From Brevibacillus laterosporus (GTDB taxonomy: Bacteria > Bacillota > Bacilli > Brevibacillales > Brevibacillaceae): a stretch of 64,000 nt of DNA. Shown here piece by piece: positions 55,631-64,000 of this stretch. The stretch lies in NCBI GenBank assembly GCA_007833815.1, contig CP033464.1, forward strand, positions 1,222,501 to 1,286,500, in the 5' to 3' direction. The notes under the pieces were generated by a model, which worked only from the letters and a program-made list of their open reading frames with translations, made no database searches and was not told the DNA's origin. Position numbers and translations under genes: made by a program. Position 1 is the first letter of the stretch. Every line of letters starts with the position of its first letter.

Positions 55631-56431
55631 GTGAGTCTGCTTGAGTTGAAAGATATAAAGAAAACATACTTGCTTGGAAACTCTGTTTGGAGGAAGCGTA
55701 AAACGGTTGAGGCTGTTAAAAGTGTCTCTCTAACTCTGGAAGAAGGGGTATGTTTAGGACTTGTTGGAGAAAGCGGGTCAGGCAAGAGTACTCTTGGTAA
55801 AATTATTCTGGGACTTGAAAAACCCGATCAGGGAGAAGTATGGTTTCAGGGGAAGAATCTGTATCGTTTAAAAGCAAAAGAATTAAAGGAGTTACGGCGA
55901 GATTTGCAAGTTGTCTTTCAGGATTGTTATAGCGCTGTAAACCCAAGACTAACGATAGGAGAGATTATCGCTGAGCCGTTAAGAAATTTCGAAAGGCTCA
56001 CGGCGACCCAAGAGATAAAGAAAGTACAGGGTCTTTTGGAGACCGTTGGGTTATATTCGGAAGATATGTATAAATACCCTCACCAGTTCAGTGGAGGGCA
56101 ATTACAGAGAATAAATATCGCTAGAGCTATTGCATTAAGACCAAAGTTAATCATACTTGATGAGGCTGTAAGTGCTTTAGACGCTCTTGTACAAGTACAA
56201 ATATTACATCTTTTGGCAGAATTAAAAGAGGAGTTTCAGCTTTCGTATCTCTTTATTTCCCATGATTTACAGGCGATAAATTACATCGCAGACCGTATAG
56301 GGGTAATGTATAAGGGTGAGATTGTTGAATGGTTAGATGATATGGAACAGCTTGAACGATTAGAACATCCTGTTTCTAAAAAATTAGTATCTTCCGTGTT
56401 ACATCCATATCCGGGATTTTGTGACGCGTAA
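55631..56431 (+). CDS. ABC transporter ATP-binding protein (NikE/DppF-like)
   Basis: 266 residues from GTG 55631. Walker A GESGSGKST, Q-loop FQDCYSAVNPRLT, signature FSGGQLQR, Walker B LIILDEAVSALD, H-loop ISHDLQA. It pairs with the preceding ATPase; the last gene of the riboswitch-controlled operon. Ribosome site weak. Confidence 0.92.
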   Translation: MSLLELKDIKKTYLLGNSVWRKRKTVEAVKSVSLTLEEGVCLGLVGESGSGKSTLGKIILGLEKPDQGEVWFQGKNLYRLKAKELKELRRDLQVVFQDCYSAVNPRLTIGEIIAEPLRNFERLTATQEIKKVQGLLETVGLYSEDMYKYPHQFSGGQLQRINIARAIALRPKLIILDEAVSALDALVQVQILHLLAELKEEFQLSYLFISHDLQAINYIADRIGVMYKGEIVEWLDDMEQLERLEHPVSKKLVSSVLHPYPGFCDA

Positions 56432-56554
56432 AGCATAGATGTGTGGTGCCCAAGGTCTTGGAACTGGAATTGCTATATAGAATAAAGAATCTTAGTTACA
56501 AACTACATGTAGTCCTTTCAATTTGTTCTCTGATAAAAAAGTCTGGAACCGATT

Positions 56555-56593
56555 GCCCCGATGGTTGATATTATCATCGGGGCTCTTTTTTTC
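56555..56593 (+). terminator. Terminator of the ABC transporter operon
   Basis: GCCCCGATG pairs with CATCGGGGC around an 11-base loop, followed by nine T with one interruption. Confidence 0.92.
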
Positions 56594-56922
56594 CGAAATT
56601 ACGCCTCAACAACTACGACAGGATGAGGTTCTTTTCTCAGTGAGTTTTATTGAATTGAGAATGTGATGTTTCGATGAATCGAATGAAATCGTATATAAAT
56701 TCAGAAATATGATTGAATATTGAATATTCCCAAATAAAGACGTTGCTAGATTTTATATGGAAACTGCACAAATAAGCTGTTTTAGATAAGTACAAAAAAT
56801 ATGTTCAATACCAAATCCGAATCAAACTTGTCCTCGTATTATTGGGCAACATGATTCCGGTTTTTTTGTTTTAAAGCCTAATAAATTTCGATGAGAAGCT
56901 CATTTGGTAAAGAAAAGAGAGC
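56594..56922. other. Non-coding gap before the metal-regulated genes
   Basis: No gene or clear element seen. The sequence is AT-rich; a short direct repeat GAATATTGAATATTC occurs near 56714. Confidence 0.5.
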
Positions 56923-56964
56923 TTGACAACAATCCTTACATTATTGATAATAATAATCGTTTTC
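56923..56964 (+). promoter_or_regulatory. Sigma-A promoter with overlapping Fur/Zur-like box
   Basis: -35 TTGACA (56923-56928), 17-base spacer, -10 GATAAT (56946-56951). A Fur-like box GATAATAATAATCGTTTTC (56946-56964) begins at the -10, matching about 16 of 19 positions of the Fur consensus GATAATGATAATCATTATC. A metal-bound repressor here would block initiation. Confidence 0.75.
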
Positions 56965-56991
56965 AATTATAAAAGCGAGGAGTCTTACCGA

Positions 56992-57525
56992 ATGAATTTT
57001 TTCCATTCTTCCAAGCATCACATTTTTCCTTTTCTTGTTGTACTTATGCGAATTTCCTTCGGTGGAGGGTGGCTGTTGGCCGGGATTACCAAAATTACTG
57101 ACAAAGGATGGTTTCGGCAACCTAGTGTTTTTCTACAAGATTACTTAGAAACGGCCGTAACGAAGCCGAATGTACCGGAGTTCTACAAGGACTTTATTAA
57201 GCACTTATGTCTTCCTTATGTTGATTTGTATAATTATGTCATTCCTTGCGTCCAGATTGTGATTGGGATTCTGTTGATCGTAGGTTTGTTTACGTTGCCG
57301 AGCATTTTCATTTGTTTATTTATGCATATCAACTTCATTCTGTCAGGCAATATGAATCTACTCAGTCTCGTTCTTTATACAAGCGCCTTTGGATTATTGC
57401 TCTGCGGATCGCATACATATTCGCTTAGTCTAGACGGATTGTTTAAACGAGTGCCTTCATTTGCACAGAAGCCGAAATCTCCTTCTGATAATCTTACTCT
57501 GAATAACAGATCCTTCGTGAACTGA
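56992..57525 (+). CDS. DoxX-like membrane protein
   Basis: 177 residues with four hydrophobic segments; the N-terminal part LMRISFGGGWLLAGITKI and the later VQIVIGILLIVGLFTLP fit the DoxX/DoxD family, whose members are small quinone-linked or unknown-function membrane proteins. ATG 56992 is used because GCGAGGAG lies upstream; the frame is open further up but runs through the promoter. Predicted to be repressed when iron or zinc is sufficient. Confidence 0.72.
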   Translation: MNFFHSSKHHIFPFLVVLMRISFGGGWLLAGITKITDKGWFRQPSVFLQDYLETAVTKPNVPEFYKDFIKHLCLPYVDLYNYVIPCVQIVIGILLIVGLFTLPSIFICLFMHINFILSGNMNLLSLVLYTSAFGLLLCGSHTYSLSLDGLFKRVPSFAQKPKSPSDNLTLNNRSFVN

Positions 57526-57577
57526 CATGTATCGATGAGTTCTTTTTAAGTGTAGGTTTCGTTTTTTAAAAATAGAT

Positions 57578-57641
57578 TGACAGATAATAAAATTTATTCA
57601 ATAATTTGTTCTGAAATATATTGATAATAATAATCATTATC
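57578..57641 (+). promoter_or_regulatory. Promoter and near-consensus Fur box of the surface-protein gene
   Basis: -35 TTGACA (57578-57583), 16-base spacer, -10-like CATAAT (57600-57605). Downstream lies GATAATAATAATCATTATC (57623-57641), differing from the Fur consensus at one position only. The two boxes at 56946 and here suggest co-regulation of two adjacent genes. Confidence 0.75.
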
Positions 57642-57682
57642 ATAATTATACTCTATTTATATTAAGCAGGGGGGCAAACAAA

Positions 57683-60600
57683 ATGATACAGAAAAAGGCA
57701 ATCTTTCATGTTCTGGTTTCTACGAGTCTTTTGACATCGTTGGGATTACCGTCTTATGTGTCTGCGGCAGTAGAAAACCAACCGGTACAAAGCGAACAAG
57801 TAGACGGAAATCCGATCGCAGAGGCTGAAAAGGATAGATCTAATCCAGATGCAGAAAATGCAGGCACAGTGGGCGACTCAGGATCTCAGAGTGGAGAAGG
57901 CGCAAGTACGGTCGACGGTTCGGAACCTAAGACTGAAGAAGGAACAGACAAGGTCGACACCCCCGAATCTAAAACGGAAGAAGGCACAAGCCAGGTGGGC
58001 AACCCGACACCTCAGCCAAATCCAGAAAGTGTAGATCAGACGCAAAAAGCTACCACGATTGACATTGAATCGGTGCAAGCAATTCTGGATTCAACATATC
58101 CACATCGTACGTTTGCATCGAATTTTAATCTGCCAAGTCGTGTTACGGTCCGATTAAGCAACGGCAGTGAAACAGAGCTAAACGTACGCTGGAATTTTGA
58201 CCAGTACAATCCCGATGATGTTAAGGGACAAACATTTACAGCTGAGGGGACGTTACAAGAAAATTCATGGGGCTCAGGACTTCCAGAAGGTATAAGTAAT
58301 AGTAAAAATGTAAAGGCGACAGCTAAAATTACAATTTTGCCAGCGAAGCAGGTTACGAGTGTGAGTCCGCTGGTTGATATCCTCGATAAAGAGAATGGTA
58401 CAAGCTTTTATAGCTTGGGTCTGCCAAATAATGTAGATGTGGCCTTAGATGATGGTACGACGGAATCGGTTGGGGTTACATGGAGCCAGGATAATTATGA
58501 CGTAAACAACCCAAGTGCTCATATAGTCGAATTCACGGGAAGATTAGGAGATCGTTATGGTTTGCCTATTGGAATTGCTAATAGCAATGGTGTAGAGGCA
58601 AAGGTAAAGGTTTCCTTTAAAGATGCACGTACAATTATCAATCTTAAATCTGTGGAAATCAACAATGTGTTGAGTGGAACAAAAAAAACAAAAACAGCTT
58701 TGGGTTTGCCTGAACAGGTAGAGGCAGAATTGAATGACAGTCAGAAGGTTCAGGTGCCAGTTGAATGGGATGTAGACAGCAGTACCTATGATCCTAGTAA
58801 TCGTGGAGAACAAATTTTCGAAATTATTGGTACATTGCAAGACATTCCAGCCGGATTACAGAATTCTAAGGGAGTAACAACGAAAGCGACAGTTAAAGTC
58901 GTTGCTGCACTTCAGGTTGCAAGTATTGAACCTATACAGGTAGGGAAAGTACCGAACGGCATTAGTAAAACAGCACTTGCCTTTTATCTGCCGAAGCAAG
59001 CAAATGTAAGGCTAAGTGATGGTCGCATGGAAAAAGTGGATGTGACATGGGAGCTGGCAGATTCGATTTACGACCCAGCCAATGAACAACAACAAGCAGT
59101 GGAAGTAAGAGGAACGCTAGTTCACTTGCCTGCCGGTGTGGCTGCACCAAGTCAAAAGGTAACAGCCAAAATCTCGGTAAACGCAATGCGTAGTGTGGAG
59201 TCGCTGAATCCTGTAGCGGACATTACCGGAATTGTTAACGGCACGAATGCTTCACCAGAAGCGCTACACCTGCCAAGGAAAGTAACCGTGGCATTATCTG
59301 ATGGAAGTAGCATCAGCTCAGATGTGCAATGGAATCTCCATAACATTAGCTATGAGAAAGGCAATGCAAAGGCACAGGCTTTTACGGTAACGGGAACGTT
59401 GATTAATCTTCCTGTTGGAGTAAAAGGCAACAATGTCGAGGCAAAAGTTAACGTCAAGGTTGATGCGAAGATTGAACCGACGGTAAATGTGGGAGTTACC
59501 ATGAGTGATGTATCCGTTGAGAAGCAAGGACGGAATACGACCGAAGTACTAGGGGAATATTTCTTGCCCTTATCTGGGGATGTTACAGGCTCGAATGGAC
59601 AACCAATCAATGGACCTGGAACGGCTCTCTTGGTGCTACAAATGTATATCAACAACGAGGAAGTAAAAACAGTTGATTATTTGGGGCGCCATTTATCATT
59701 GAACAACAAGCTATATGTGGGCTGGAAAAATGAAGATGTTTTAGCTGAAGTAGAAAATGTGTTGAAAGCTGCCTTATTGCATCATCCCGAGGGTAGAAAT
59801 TATGAAGTTATCACCTCTTCTTCACCAGAGGGAATTATCATTAAGCAGAAGTTAGGAACAGGCAACAGTGCATCTATCATTTTCAATGTGATAGAGAATG
59901 GGAACGGTTCGGCGGTCGAAGGTCTGACATGGGGCGATTTGGAGACGAGAACGGAAGGAAGCTTTGGCTTTGTTGGGGAAAACAGTAAGTTCAGCATCCA
60001 AGTACAGAATGGCGCAAACACAACAGGCAATCTTGTCGTCCATATTGCTGATGGCATAATCGATAAGCAAATCGCCGTGCCAGTAGAGGTGAATGACGAT
60101 ACCGCTGCTGTTGCTCAGAAGGTAACGAATCGTCTAGCACAAGACTACGGAATAGCTCATGCATATACTTTGAAAGCGGATGGAAGCACGATTACATTCG
60201 AGTCACTTCAAGAAGGCCCAAAAGATTTGAAGGTTTCAGTGAAAACAGCTACCGACAAAGGAAGCAAGCCTGATGTGGGCACAGGTGGCGATGACAAAGA
60301 CAAAGAAACAGATAAGGATAAAGACAAGGACAAAGAAACAGATAAGGATAAAGACAAAGATAAAGAAACAGATAGGGATAAAGATAAAGACAAAGATAAG
60401 GATAAAGACAAAGACAAAGACAAGGATAAAGACAAAGACAAGGATAAAGGCAAGGATAAAGACAGAGACAGAGACAGAGACAGAGATAAAGGCAAAGATA
60501 AAGACACCACCACAAAAAATGAAGGAACTCAAAACCTTAATAAAGGTCAAAACGAAGGAAGTCAGACAACAAAAACGTTTGCTGACCTGCAAAACCATAA

Positions 60601-60976
60601 GTGGGCCCAAAACTCGATTGAGTTTTTGAACTCCAAGGGAATTATTTTAGGAACCTCGGATCACACATTTACTCCAAGAGCGGCAATGAAGGGTGGAGAT
60701 TTTGCACTCATCTTGATGAGAATGTTTGATTTGAAGTCAGATGTGGCAGGTAATGCTTCTGATGTTCCGCAAACCAGCTATTATTCTGAGGCGGTAACAA
60801 TCCTGAATGCCCAAGGGATCATTCAAAGCTTCGAGGGCGAAACTTTCAATCCAGAAGTGCCAATTACAAGACAAGATTTGATGGTTATCTTGTACAATGC
60901 ATTGATCAAGTCTGGTATTGAGTTGAAAAAAGGTGAACCTGTTGAGTTGAATCGTTTTAGGATTCCAATAAGGTGA
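57683..60976 (+). CDS. SLH-anchored surface protein with five Ig-like repeats and Asp/Lys tract (frameshifted end)
   Basis: 1097 residues as read. Signal peptide (about 1-28, SAA); acidic Glu/Gly/Ser linker with repeated TEEG units; five Ig-like (Big_4-type) repeats of about 90 residues at roughly 130-610, each with an L-x-LP-x-x-V-x-V-x-L-DG pattern and a VxW core; a further beta-rich region; an Asp/Lys tract (about 870-945); then two SLH domains (TFADLQNHKWAQNSIEFL; SYYSEAVTILNAQGI) for binding to pyruvylated wall glycan. The stop at 60976 results from a one-base loss; a third SLH domain continues in another frame. GGGGGG-type ribosome site. Likely made under metal limitation. Confidence 0.85.
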   Translation: MIQKKAIFHVLVSTSLLTSLGLPSYVSAAVENQPVQSEQVDGNPIAEAEKDRSNPDAENAGTVGDSGSQSGEGASTVDGSEPKTEEGTDKVDTPESKTEEGTSQVGNPTPQPNPESVDQTQKATTIDIESVQAILDSTYPHRTFASNFNLPSRVTVRLSNGSETELNVRWNFDQYNPDDVKGQTFTAEGTLQENSWGSGLPEGISNSKNVKATAKITILPAKQVTSVSPLVDILDKENGTSFYSLGLPNNVDVALDDGTTESVGVTWSQDNYDVNNPSAHIVEFTGRLGDRYGLPIGIANSNGVEAKVKVSFKDARTIINLKSVEINNVLSGTKKTKTALGLPEQVEAELNDSQKVQVPVEWDVDSSTYDPSNRGEQIFEIIGTLQDIPAGLQNSKGVTTKATVKVVAALQVASIEPIQVGKVPNGISKTALAFYLPKQANVRLSDGRMEKVDVTWELADSIYDPANEQQQAVEVRGTLVHLPAGVAAPSQKVTAKISVNAMRSVESLNPVADITGIVNGTNASPEALHLPRKVTVALSDGSSISSDVQWNLHNISYEKGNAKAQAFTVTGTLINLPVGVKGNNVEAKVNVKVDAKIEPTVNVGVTMSDVSVEKQGRNTTEVLGEYFLPLSGDVTGSNGQPINGPGTALLVLQMYINNEEVKTVDYLGRHLSLNNKLYVGWKNEDVLAEVENVLKAALLHHPEGRNYEVITSSSPEGIIIKQKLGTGNSASIIFNVIENGNGSAVEGLTWGDLETRTEGSFGFVGENSKFSIQVQNGANTTGNLVVHIADGIIDKQIAVPVEVNDDTAAVAQKVTNRLAQDYGIAHAYTLKADGSTITFESLQEGPKDLKVSVKTATDKGSKPDVGTGGDDKDKETDKDKDKDKETDKDKDKDKETDRDKDKDKDKDKDKDKDKDKDKDKDKGKDKDRDRDRDRDKGKDKDTTTKNEGTQNLNKGQNEGSQTTKTFADLQNHKWAQNSIEFLNSKGIILGTSDHTFTPRAAMKGGDFALILMRMFDLKSDVAGNASDVPQTSYYSEAVTILNAQGIIQSFEGETFNPEVPITRQDLMVILYNALIKSGIELKKGEPVELNRFRIPIR
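60294..60510 (+). repeat. Low-complexity GATAAAGACAAA tandem tract encoding Asp-Lys repeats
   Basis: Repeats of GAYAAR hexamers, in longer units of 24-36 bases that begin with GAAACA (three copies, about 60306-60372) and later with GACAGA (Asp-Arg). Such tracts gain and lose units by slippage. The mirrored Ser-Leu and similar frames on the other strand are artefacts. Confidence 0.9.
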
Positions 60977-61128
60977 AGAGTAATGCGAAGGATGCAATAA
61001 GCGCACTAATTGCAGAAGGAATTGTAAAAGGAGACGGTAGAAAGCTAAATCCAACTGCTCATGCTTCAAGAGCGGAAATTGCAGTGCTACTTGAACAAGT
61101 ATTTCATAAAATTCCTTTGAATAAATAA
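60959..61128 (+). pseudogene. Detached third SLH domain of the surface protein
   Basis: In the frame shifted by one base, codons read DSNKVKSNAKDAISALIAEG and then TAHASRAEIAVLLEQVF to TAA 61126-61128: the last SLH repeat. Restoring one A in TTTTAGGATT (near 60955-60964) would join it to the main frame (Phe-Lys-Asp). Either a recent mutation or a sequencing error in an A run. Confidence 0.8.
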
Positions 61129-61152
61129 GCAAATGGTGAAGCGATGAAATTG

Positions 61153-61200
61153 TGCCACTCTCTAAGGCCATCTTGCGGATGCCCACAGAGTGGCATTTCC
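61153..61200 (+). terminator. Terminator after the surface-protein gene
   Basis: TGCCACTCT pairs with AGAGTGGCA, a perfect 9-bp stem with a 25-base loop; the T run after it is short. Confidence 0.7.
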
Positions 61201-61239
61201 ACCTTAATGAAGTAAGGTTGATAGATTGTTATAATAAAG

Positions 61240-62120
61240 AAAAAACCATCTTCGTAATGTTAAATGGACATGCACCTTAACGTTTGCAGGTATAGGTGCG
61301 GGTCTATACTCGCCATTAGCGTCATCAGCGGCTGTTACATTAGTTGATGCAAACCAAAGAGGCAGGGCTTTAAGTACAATCTTGCTGGGAATGAGTGCAG
61401 GAACCGTAATAGGTGTTCCTTTAGGTATATATATTTCCTCCATTTATGACTGGCGAATGACGATGTGGTTTATTGTAGTGATCGGTGCATTAGGAATAGT
61501 GGCTCTATTTTCAAAATTCCCAGTGATAAAATCGAATAGTTTACCGACACTCAAAGAAAGATTGGTTATGTTCAAAAATAAAGACATTTCACTTGTCATG
61601 ATCATAACGATGATATTGAGCTTTTGTAGTTTAGGCTTATACACTTATGTAGATATCATTATCGTTGCCTATGGATTTGAGAAATCTATCATTTTTATTT
61701 GGATGTGGGGAATAGGTGGTATTGCGGGAAGCTTTGCCATTGGTTATATGATGGATTTCTATAAGAGACCTAAAGTTATATTAATGTACTTATTAATTAT
61801 CATGGCTTTTATCTTTCGTACTCATGGGGATCGTTCATTTCATGGCAATTCTATTAGCTATAGTCTTGATGCTTTGGGGCGCTAGTGGCTGGGCACCATT
61901 AGCAACACAACAAAAAACACTAGTCGAAATCAGCCCGGAGCATGCTACTATTTCAATTGCCTTGCTTAGCTCTATCAATTATCTTGCTGGTTCAATTGGG
62001 ACGATGACAAATGGGATATTGTTAGAACAAGGAATGAATTCTTTGACTTTGCCATACCTTACAGGTGGTATATTGGTGATTGCGATGGGCTTACAGTTTA
62101 TTTTGATAGCAAGAAAGTGA
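61240..62120 (+). pseudogene. MFS transporter (AraJ-like) remnant
   Basis: Lacks the first ~100 residues of a normal ~400-residue transporter. From about 61280 the frame reads GAGLYSPLASSAAVTLVDA, GMSAGTVIGVPLGIYISS, and stops at 61885 after a frame change near 61815. The rest (GIVHFMAILLAIVLMLWG to FILIARK) lies in another frame to 62120. So it is 5'-truncated and frameshifted. Six to seven membrane segments are still seen in pieces. Confidence 0.85.
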
Positions 62121-62244
62121 TGAATTGACATGATTCGATTTTAAAAAAAGCAAAAATAATATTTCATTTATAAAACATAATAGGGGCTGAAGTATTGCTG
62201 ATCTGAGTTATAATAAGCTTAACCTTTATAAGGAAGTGTCATGT

Positions 62245-62718
62245 ATGAGCAGTAAAACAAATGCTTGTCGTTTGCTTGATAAACATAAAGTTCCCTATAC
62301 TGTGCATGAGTATGAGTGGGATGAGGAGAACTTAAACGCTAAACATGTTGCTGAGCAGATTGATCTACAAATAGAACAGGTGTTTAAAACGCTGGTTCTC
62401 CGTGGTGATAAGACGGGAGTTATTATGGCTTGTATCCCTGCCCATAAGGAGCTTCATTTGAAACTATTGGCAGCTGCTAGCAAGAATAAAAAGGTAGAAA
62501 TGGTTCCAATGAAAGAGATACTAGAATTAACCGGATATATAAGAGGCGGTTGCTCACCTCTAGGTACGAAAAAAAATTACCCACTCTATATCGATGAATC
62601 AGCACTTACATTTAGTCTCATTAGTATTAGTGCGGGTAAAAGAGGATTACAAATTTTTATGAATGGCGCTGAATTAATTAATGTAAGTAATGCTATTCCT
62701 GTGTGCTTAACTATGTAG
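62245..62718 (+). CDS. YbaK/EbsC-family aminoacyl-tRNA deacylase
   Basis: 157 residues. The YbaK fold: TNACRLLDKHKVPYTVHEYEW at the start, VFKTLVLRGDK with the conserved Lys, and GYIRGGCSPLGTKKNYPLYID. Family members hydrolyse mischarged Cys-tRNA(Pro) or similar. ATG 62245 follows AAGGAAG; a GTG 9 bases upstream overlaps that site. Not linked by operon to its neighbours. Confidence 0.9.
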   Translation: MSSKTNACRLLDKHKVPYTVHEYEWDEENLNAKHVAEQIDLQIEQVFKTLVLRGDKTGVIMACIPAHKELHLKLLAAASKNKKVEMVPMKEILELTGYIRGGCSPLGTKKNYPLYIDESALTFSLISISAGKRGLQIFMNGAELINVSNAIPVCLTM

Positions 62719-62818
62719 AACAGCCTCTCTCACTTGTTGAGTACACCTCCATAATGTCTGATTGTAAGGAAGTCTAGGTTCGTCTGCTAGTTCAAAATCA
62801 ATAGTTGCCCTTCCTGTG

Positions 62819-62858
62819 TGCCTGTAACAGCAAAGTCTTGTTGTTACAGGTTTTTTTA
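62819..62858 (+). terminator. Terminator downstream of the YbaK gene
   Basis: CCTGTAACA pairs with TGTTACAGG around a 12-base loop and is followed by seven T. Confidence 0.92.
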
Positions 62859-62987
62859 TTTGAGGACCAAGATAGATTAAGACACAAGACCGCTTAGGGA
62901 TATACGCCTAGCATTAATAATCTGAGAGACTCCGATCAAGTAACCAACCAGATCAGCAGGCAATATAGAGAAATAAAGATTTTGTAT

Positions 62988-63008
62988 AAATCGTAATGAT
63001 TATTATTT
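62988..63008 (+). promoter_or_regulatory. Zur box A (imperfect)
   Basis: Left half AAATCGTAAT matches the Zur consensus (AAATCGTAAT-N-ATTACGATTT); the right half ATTATTATTT deviates at two or three positions. It lies just upstream of a TTGACT -35-like element. Confidence 0.75.
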
Positions 63009-63049
63009 GTGTTGACTCGTCCGTATAAGTACAGTAATATATACATATT

Positions 63050-63070
63050 AAATCGTAATGATTACGATTT
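63050..63070 (+). promoter_or_regulatory. Zur box B (perfect palindrome)
   Basis: AAATCGTAAT-G-ATTACGATTT, a perfect 10+1+10 palindrome identical to the Firmicute Zur consensus. It lies 58 bases before the CobW-family gene and downstream of its likely -35/-10, so zinc-bound Zur should block the promoter. Confidence 0.92.
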
Positions 63071-63128
63071 GTGTTAAGTATGATATCTATCTTTATATAG
63101 ACTTGTTAGGAAGGGAGGATAATTACAT

Positions 63129-64000
63129 ATGAGTGAAAAACGAGTTCCTGTGACTGTTTTAAGTGGTTATCTTGGAGCTGGAAAGACTTCCATCTTGAAT
63201 CACGTCTTAAACAATAGAGATGGTCTTCGAGTAGCAGTCATTGTAAATGATCTGAGCGAGGTTAATATCGATGCAGATCTAATCAAGAATGGGGGAGGTA
63301 TTTCTAGAACTGATGAGAAGGTTGTTGAGATGTCTAATGGCTGTATTTGCTGTACCTTGCGTGAAGATCTGTTAGTAGAAGTAGAGCGGTTAGTGAACGA
63401 AGAGCGTTATGATTATATCCTGATTGAGTCAACCGGAATAGGTGAGCCGCTACCAGTAGCGCAAACCTTTACTTATGTAGACGAAGAGAATGACATAGAT
63501 CTTTCTGCTATTTGTCGGTTAGATACAATGGTTACGGTAGTAGATGCTAACCGTTTTTGGCATGACTTTTCTTCAGGAGAAAGTCTTTTGGAGCGTGGTC
63601 ATGCAGTGGATGGAGAAGACACGCGTGAGATCGTTGATTTGTTGATTGACCAAATTGAGTTTTGTGATGTTTTAATTCTAAATAAATATGACATGGTCAA
63701 TGAAGAAGATTTACTGCAATTGGAGCAGGTTCTTCGTAAGCTTCAGCCAACGGCAAAATTCATTCGTAGTTCTTACGGGAGGATTGATCCGAAAGAGATT
63801 CTTCATACAGGGCTCTTTGATTTTGAAAAAGCTAGTCAGTCTGCTGGTTGGTTACAAGAATTGCAAAAGCCAAGTCATACTCCAGAGACAGAAGAATACG
63901 GGATATCCTCTTTTGTGTATCGCCGAAGAATTCCGTTTCATCCTGAGAGATTATATAAATGGCTAGAAAATTGGCCTGAGGATGTGGTGAGAGCAAAAGG
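63129..64000 (+). CDS. CobW/COG0523-family GTPase (zinc chaperone, ZagA/YciC-like), cut by window end
   Basis: 290 codons visible, no stop before the edge. N-terminal G domain with Walker A GYLGAGKT (about 11-18), metal site CICC (in [11 protein letters not shown], about 72-75), ESTGIGEP switch and NKYD base-specificity motif; the C-terminal domain begins near [20 protein letters not shown]. Zur control and family place it with proteins that deliver zinc during zinc starvation, for example to the folate enzyme FolE. GGGAGG precedes the ATG at 63129. Confidence 0.93.
   Translation, partial: MSEKRVPVTVLSGYLGAGKTSILNHVLNNRDGLRVAVIVNDLSEVNIDADLIKNGGGISRTDEKVVEMSNGCICCTLREDLLVEVERLVNEERYDYILIESTGIGEPLPVAQTFTYVDEENDIDLSAICRLDTMVTVVDANRFWHDFSSGESLLERGHAVDGEDTREIVDLLIDQIEFCDVLILNKYDMVNEEDLLQLEQVLRKLQPTAKFIRSSYGRIDPKEILHTGLFDFEKASQSAGWLQELQKPSHTPETEEYGISSFVYRRRIPFHPERLYKWLENWPEDVVRAK

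Noticed and set aside
60294-60510. Possible CRISPR array
   Set aside because: Short hexamer-based repeats without unique spacers, in frame with a protein.
60208-60629. Long minus- and plus-strand frames rich in Ser-Leu, Cys-Leu or Lys-Thr repeats
   Set aside because: They mirror the Asp-Lys repeat tract of the surface-protein gene in other frames.

Overview
The window looks like chromosomal DNA of a spore-forming Firmicute of the Paenibacillaceae, most likely Brevibacillus (possibly B. laterosporus; this is inference from gene content, not a database match). The evidence is the conserved block rocF-sigW-rsiW-cdaA-cdaR-glmM-glmS with a glmS ribozyme, two Spo0E-like phosphatases, SLH-anchored surface protein, and Firmicute-type Zur, Fur, sigma-W and cobalamin-riboswitch signals.

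Layout. 1-3.6 kb: 3' part of a 23S rRNA gene followed directly by ten tRNA genes, with no 5S gene in between. 3.7-12.4 kb: core genes for arginine breakdown, envelope-stress sigma factor and its anti-sigma factor, c-di-AMP synthesis and amino-sugar (peptidoglycan precursor) synthesis. 12.4-20.4 kb: directly after glmS there are TGTCA-type direct repeats where Tn7-like elements insert, then a two-component system and a five-gene envelope operon (amidase, SGNH lipoprotein, MBOAT acyltransferase, DHHW protein, DUF4358 lipoprotein), then a truncated TniQ gene. 20.9-28.7 kb: AT-rich type I restriction-modification system (extra half hsdS, hsdM, hsdS with duplicated domains, hsdR) and an Mrr-type endonuclease. 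Together 12.4-28.7 kb reads like the eroded cargo of a Tn7-like element at its classical site.

29-41 kb is an accessory region: a drug-efflux-like MFS protein; two paralogous HTH-TPR regulators of RNPP type (peptide-sensing receptors), the first overlapped by a 44-codon secreted-peptide gene and the second by a decayed counterpart at the same place and in the same relative frame; small lipoproteins; an M23 peptidase; a GerMN-like plus amidase protein; one deleted IS1182-type element and one complete insertion sequence. The receptor-peptide pair is the best candidate here for an undescribed signalling system.

41.6-48.2 kb holds a molybdenum hydroxylase (xanthine-dehydrogenase type) operon with its maturation factors, plus a convergent FUSC-type transporter. 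48.8-50.7 kb carries a YdeI-like gene, a polysaccharide deacetylase lipoprotein and a gene remnant. 50.8-56.4 kb is a cobalamin-riboswitch-controlled five-gene ABC transporter of the nickel/peptide family. 56.9-64 kb is a metal-responsive neighbourhood: Fur-like boxes before a DoxX-like membrane protein and a large Ig-repeat/SLH surface protein (frameshifted in its last SLH domain), a decayed MFS gene, a YbaK-type deacylase, and two Zur boxes before a CobW-family GTPase that runs off the right edge.
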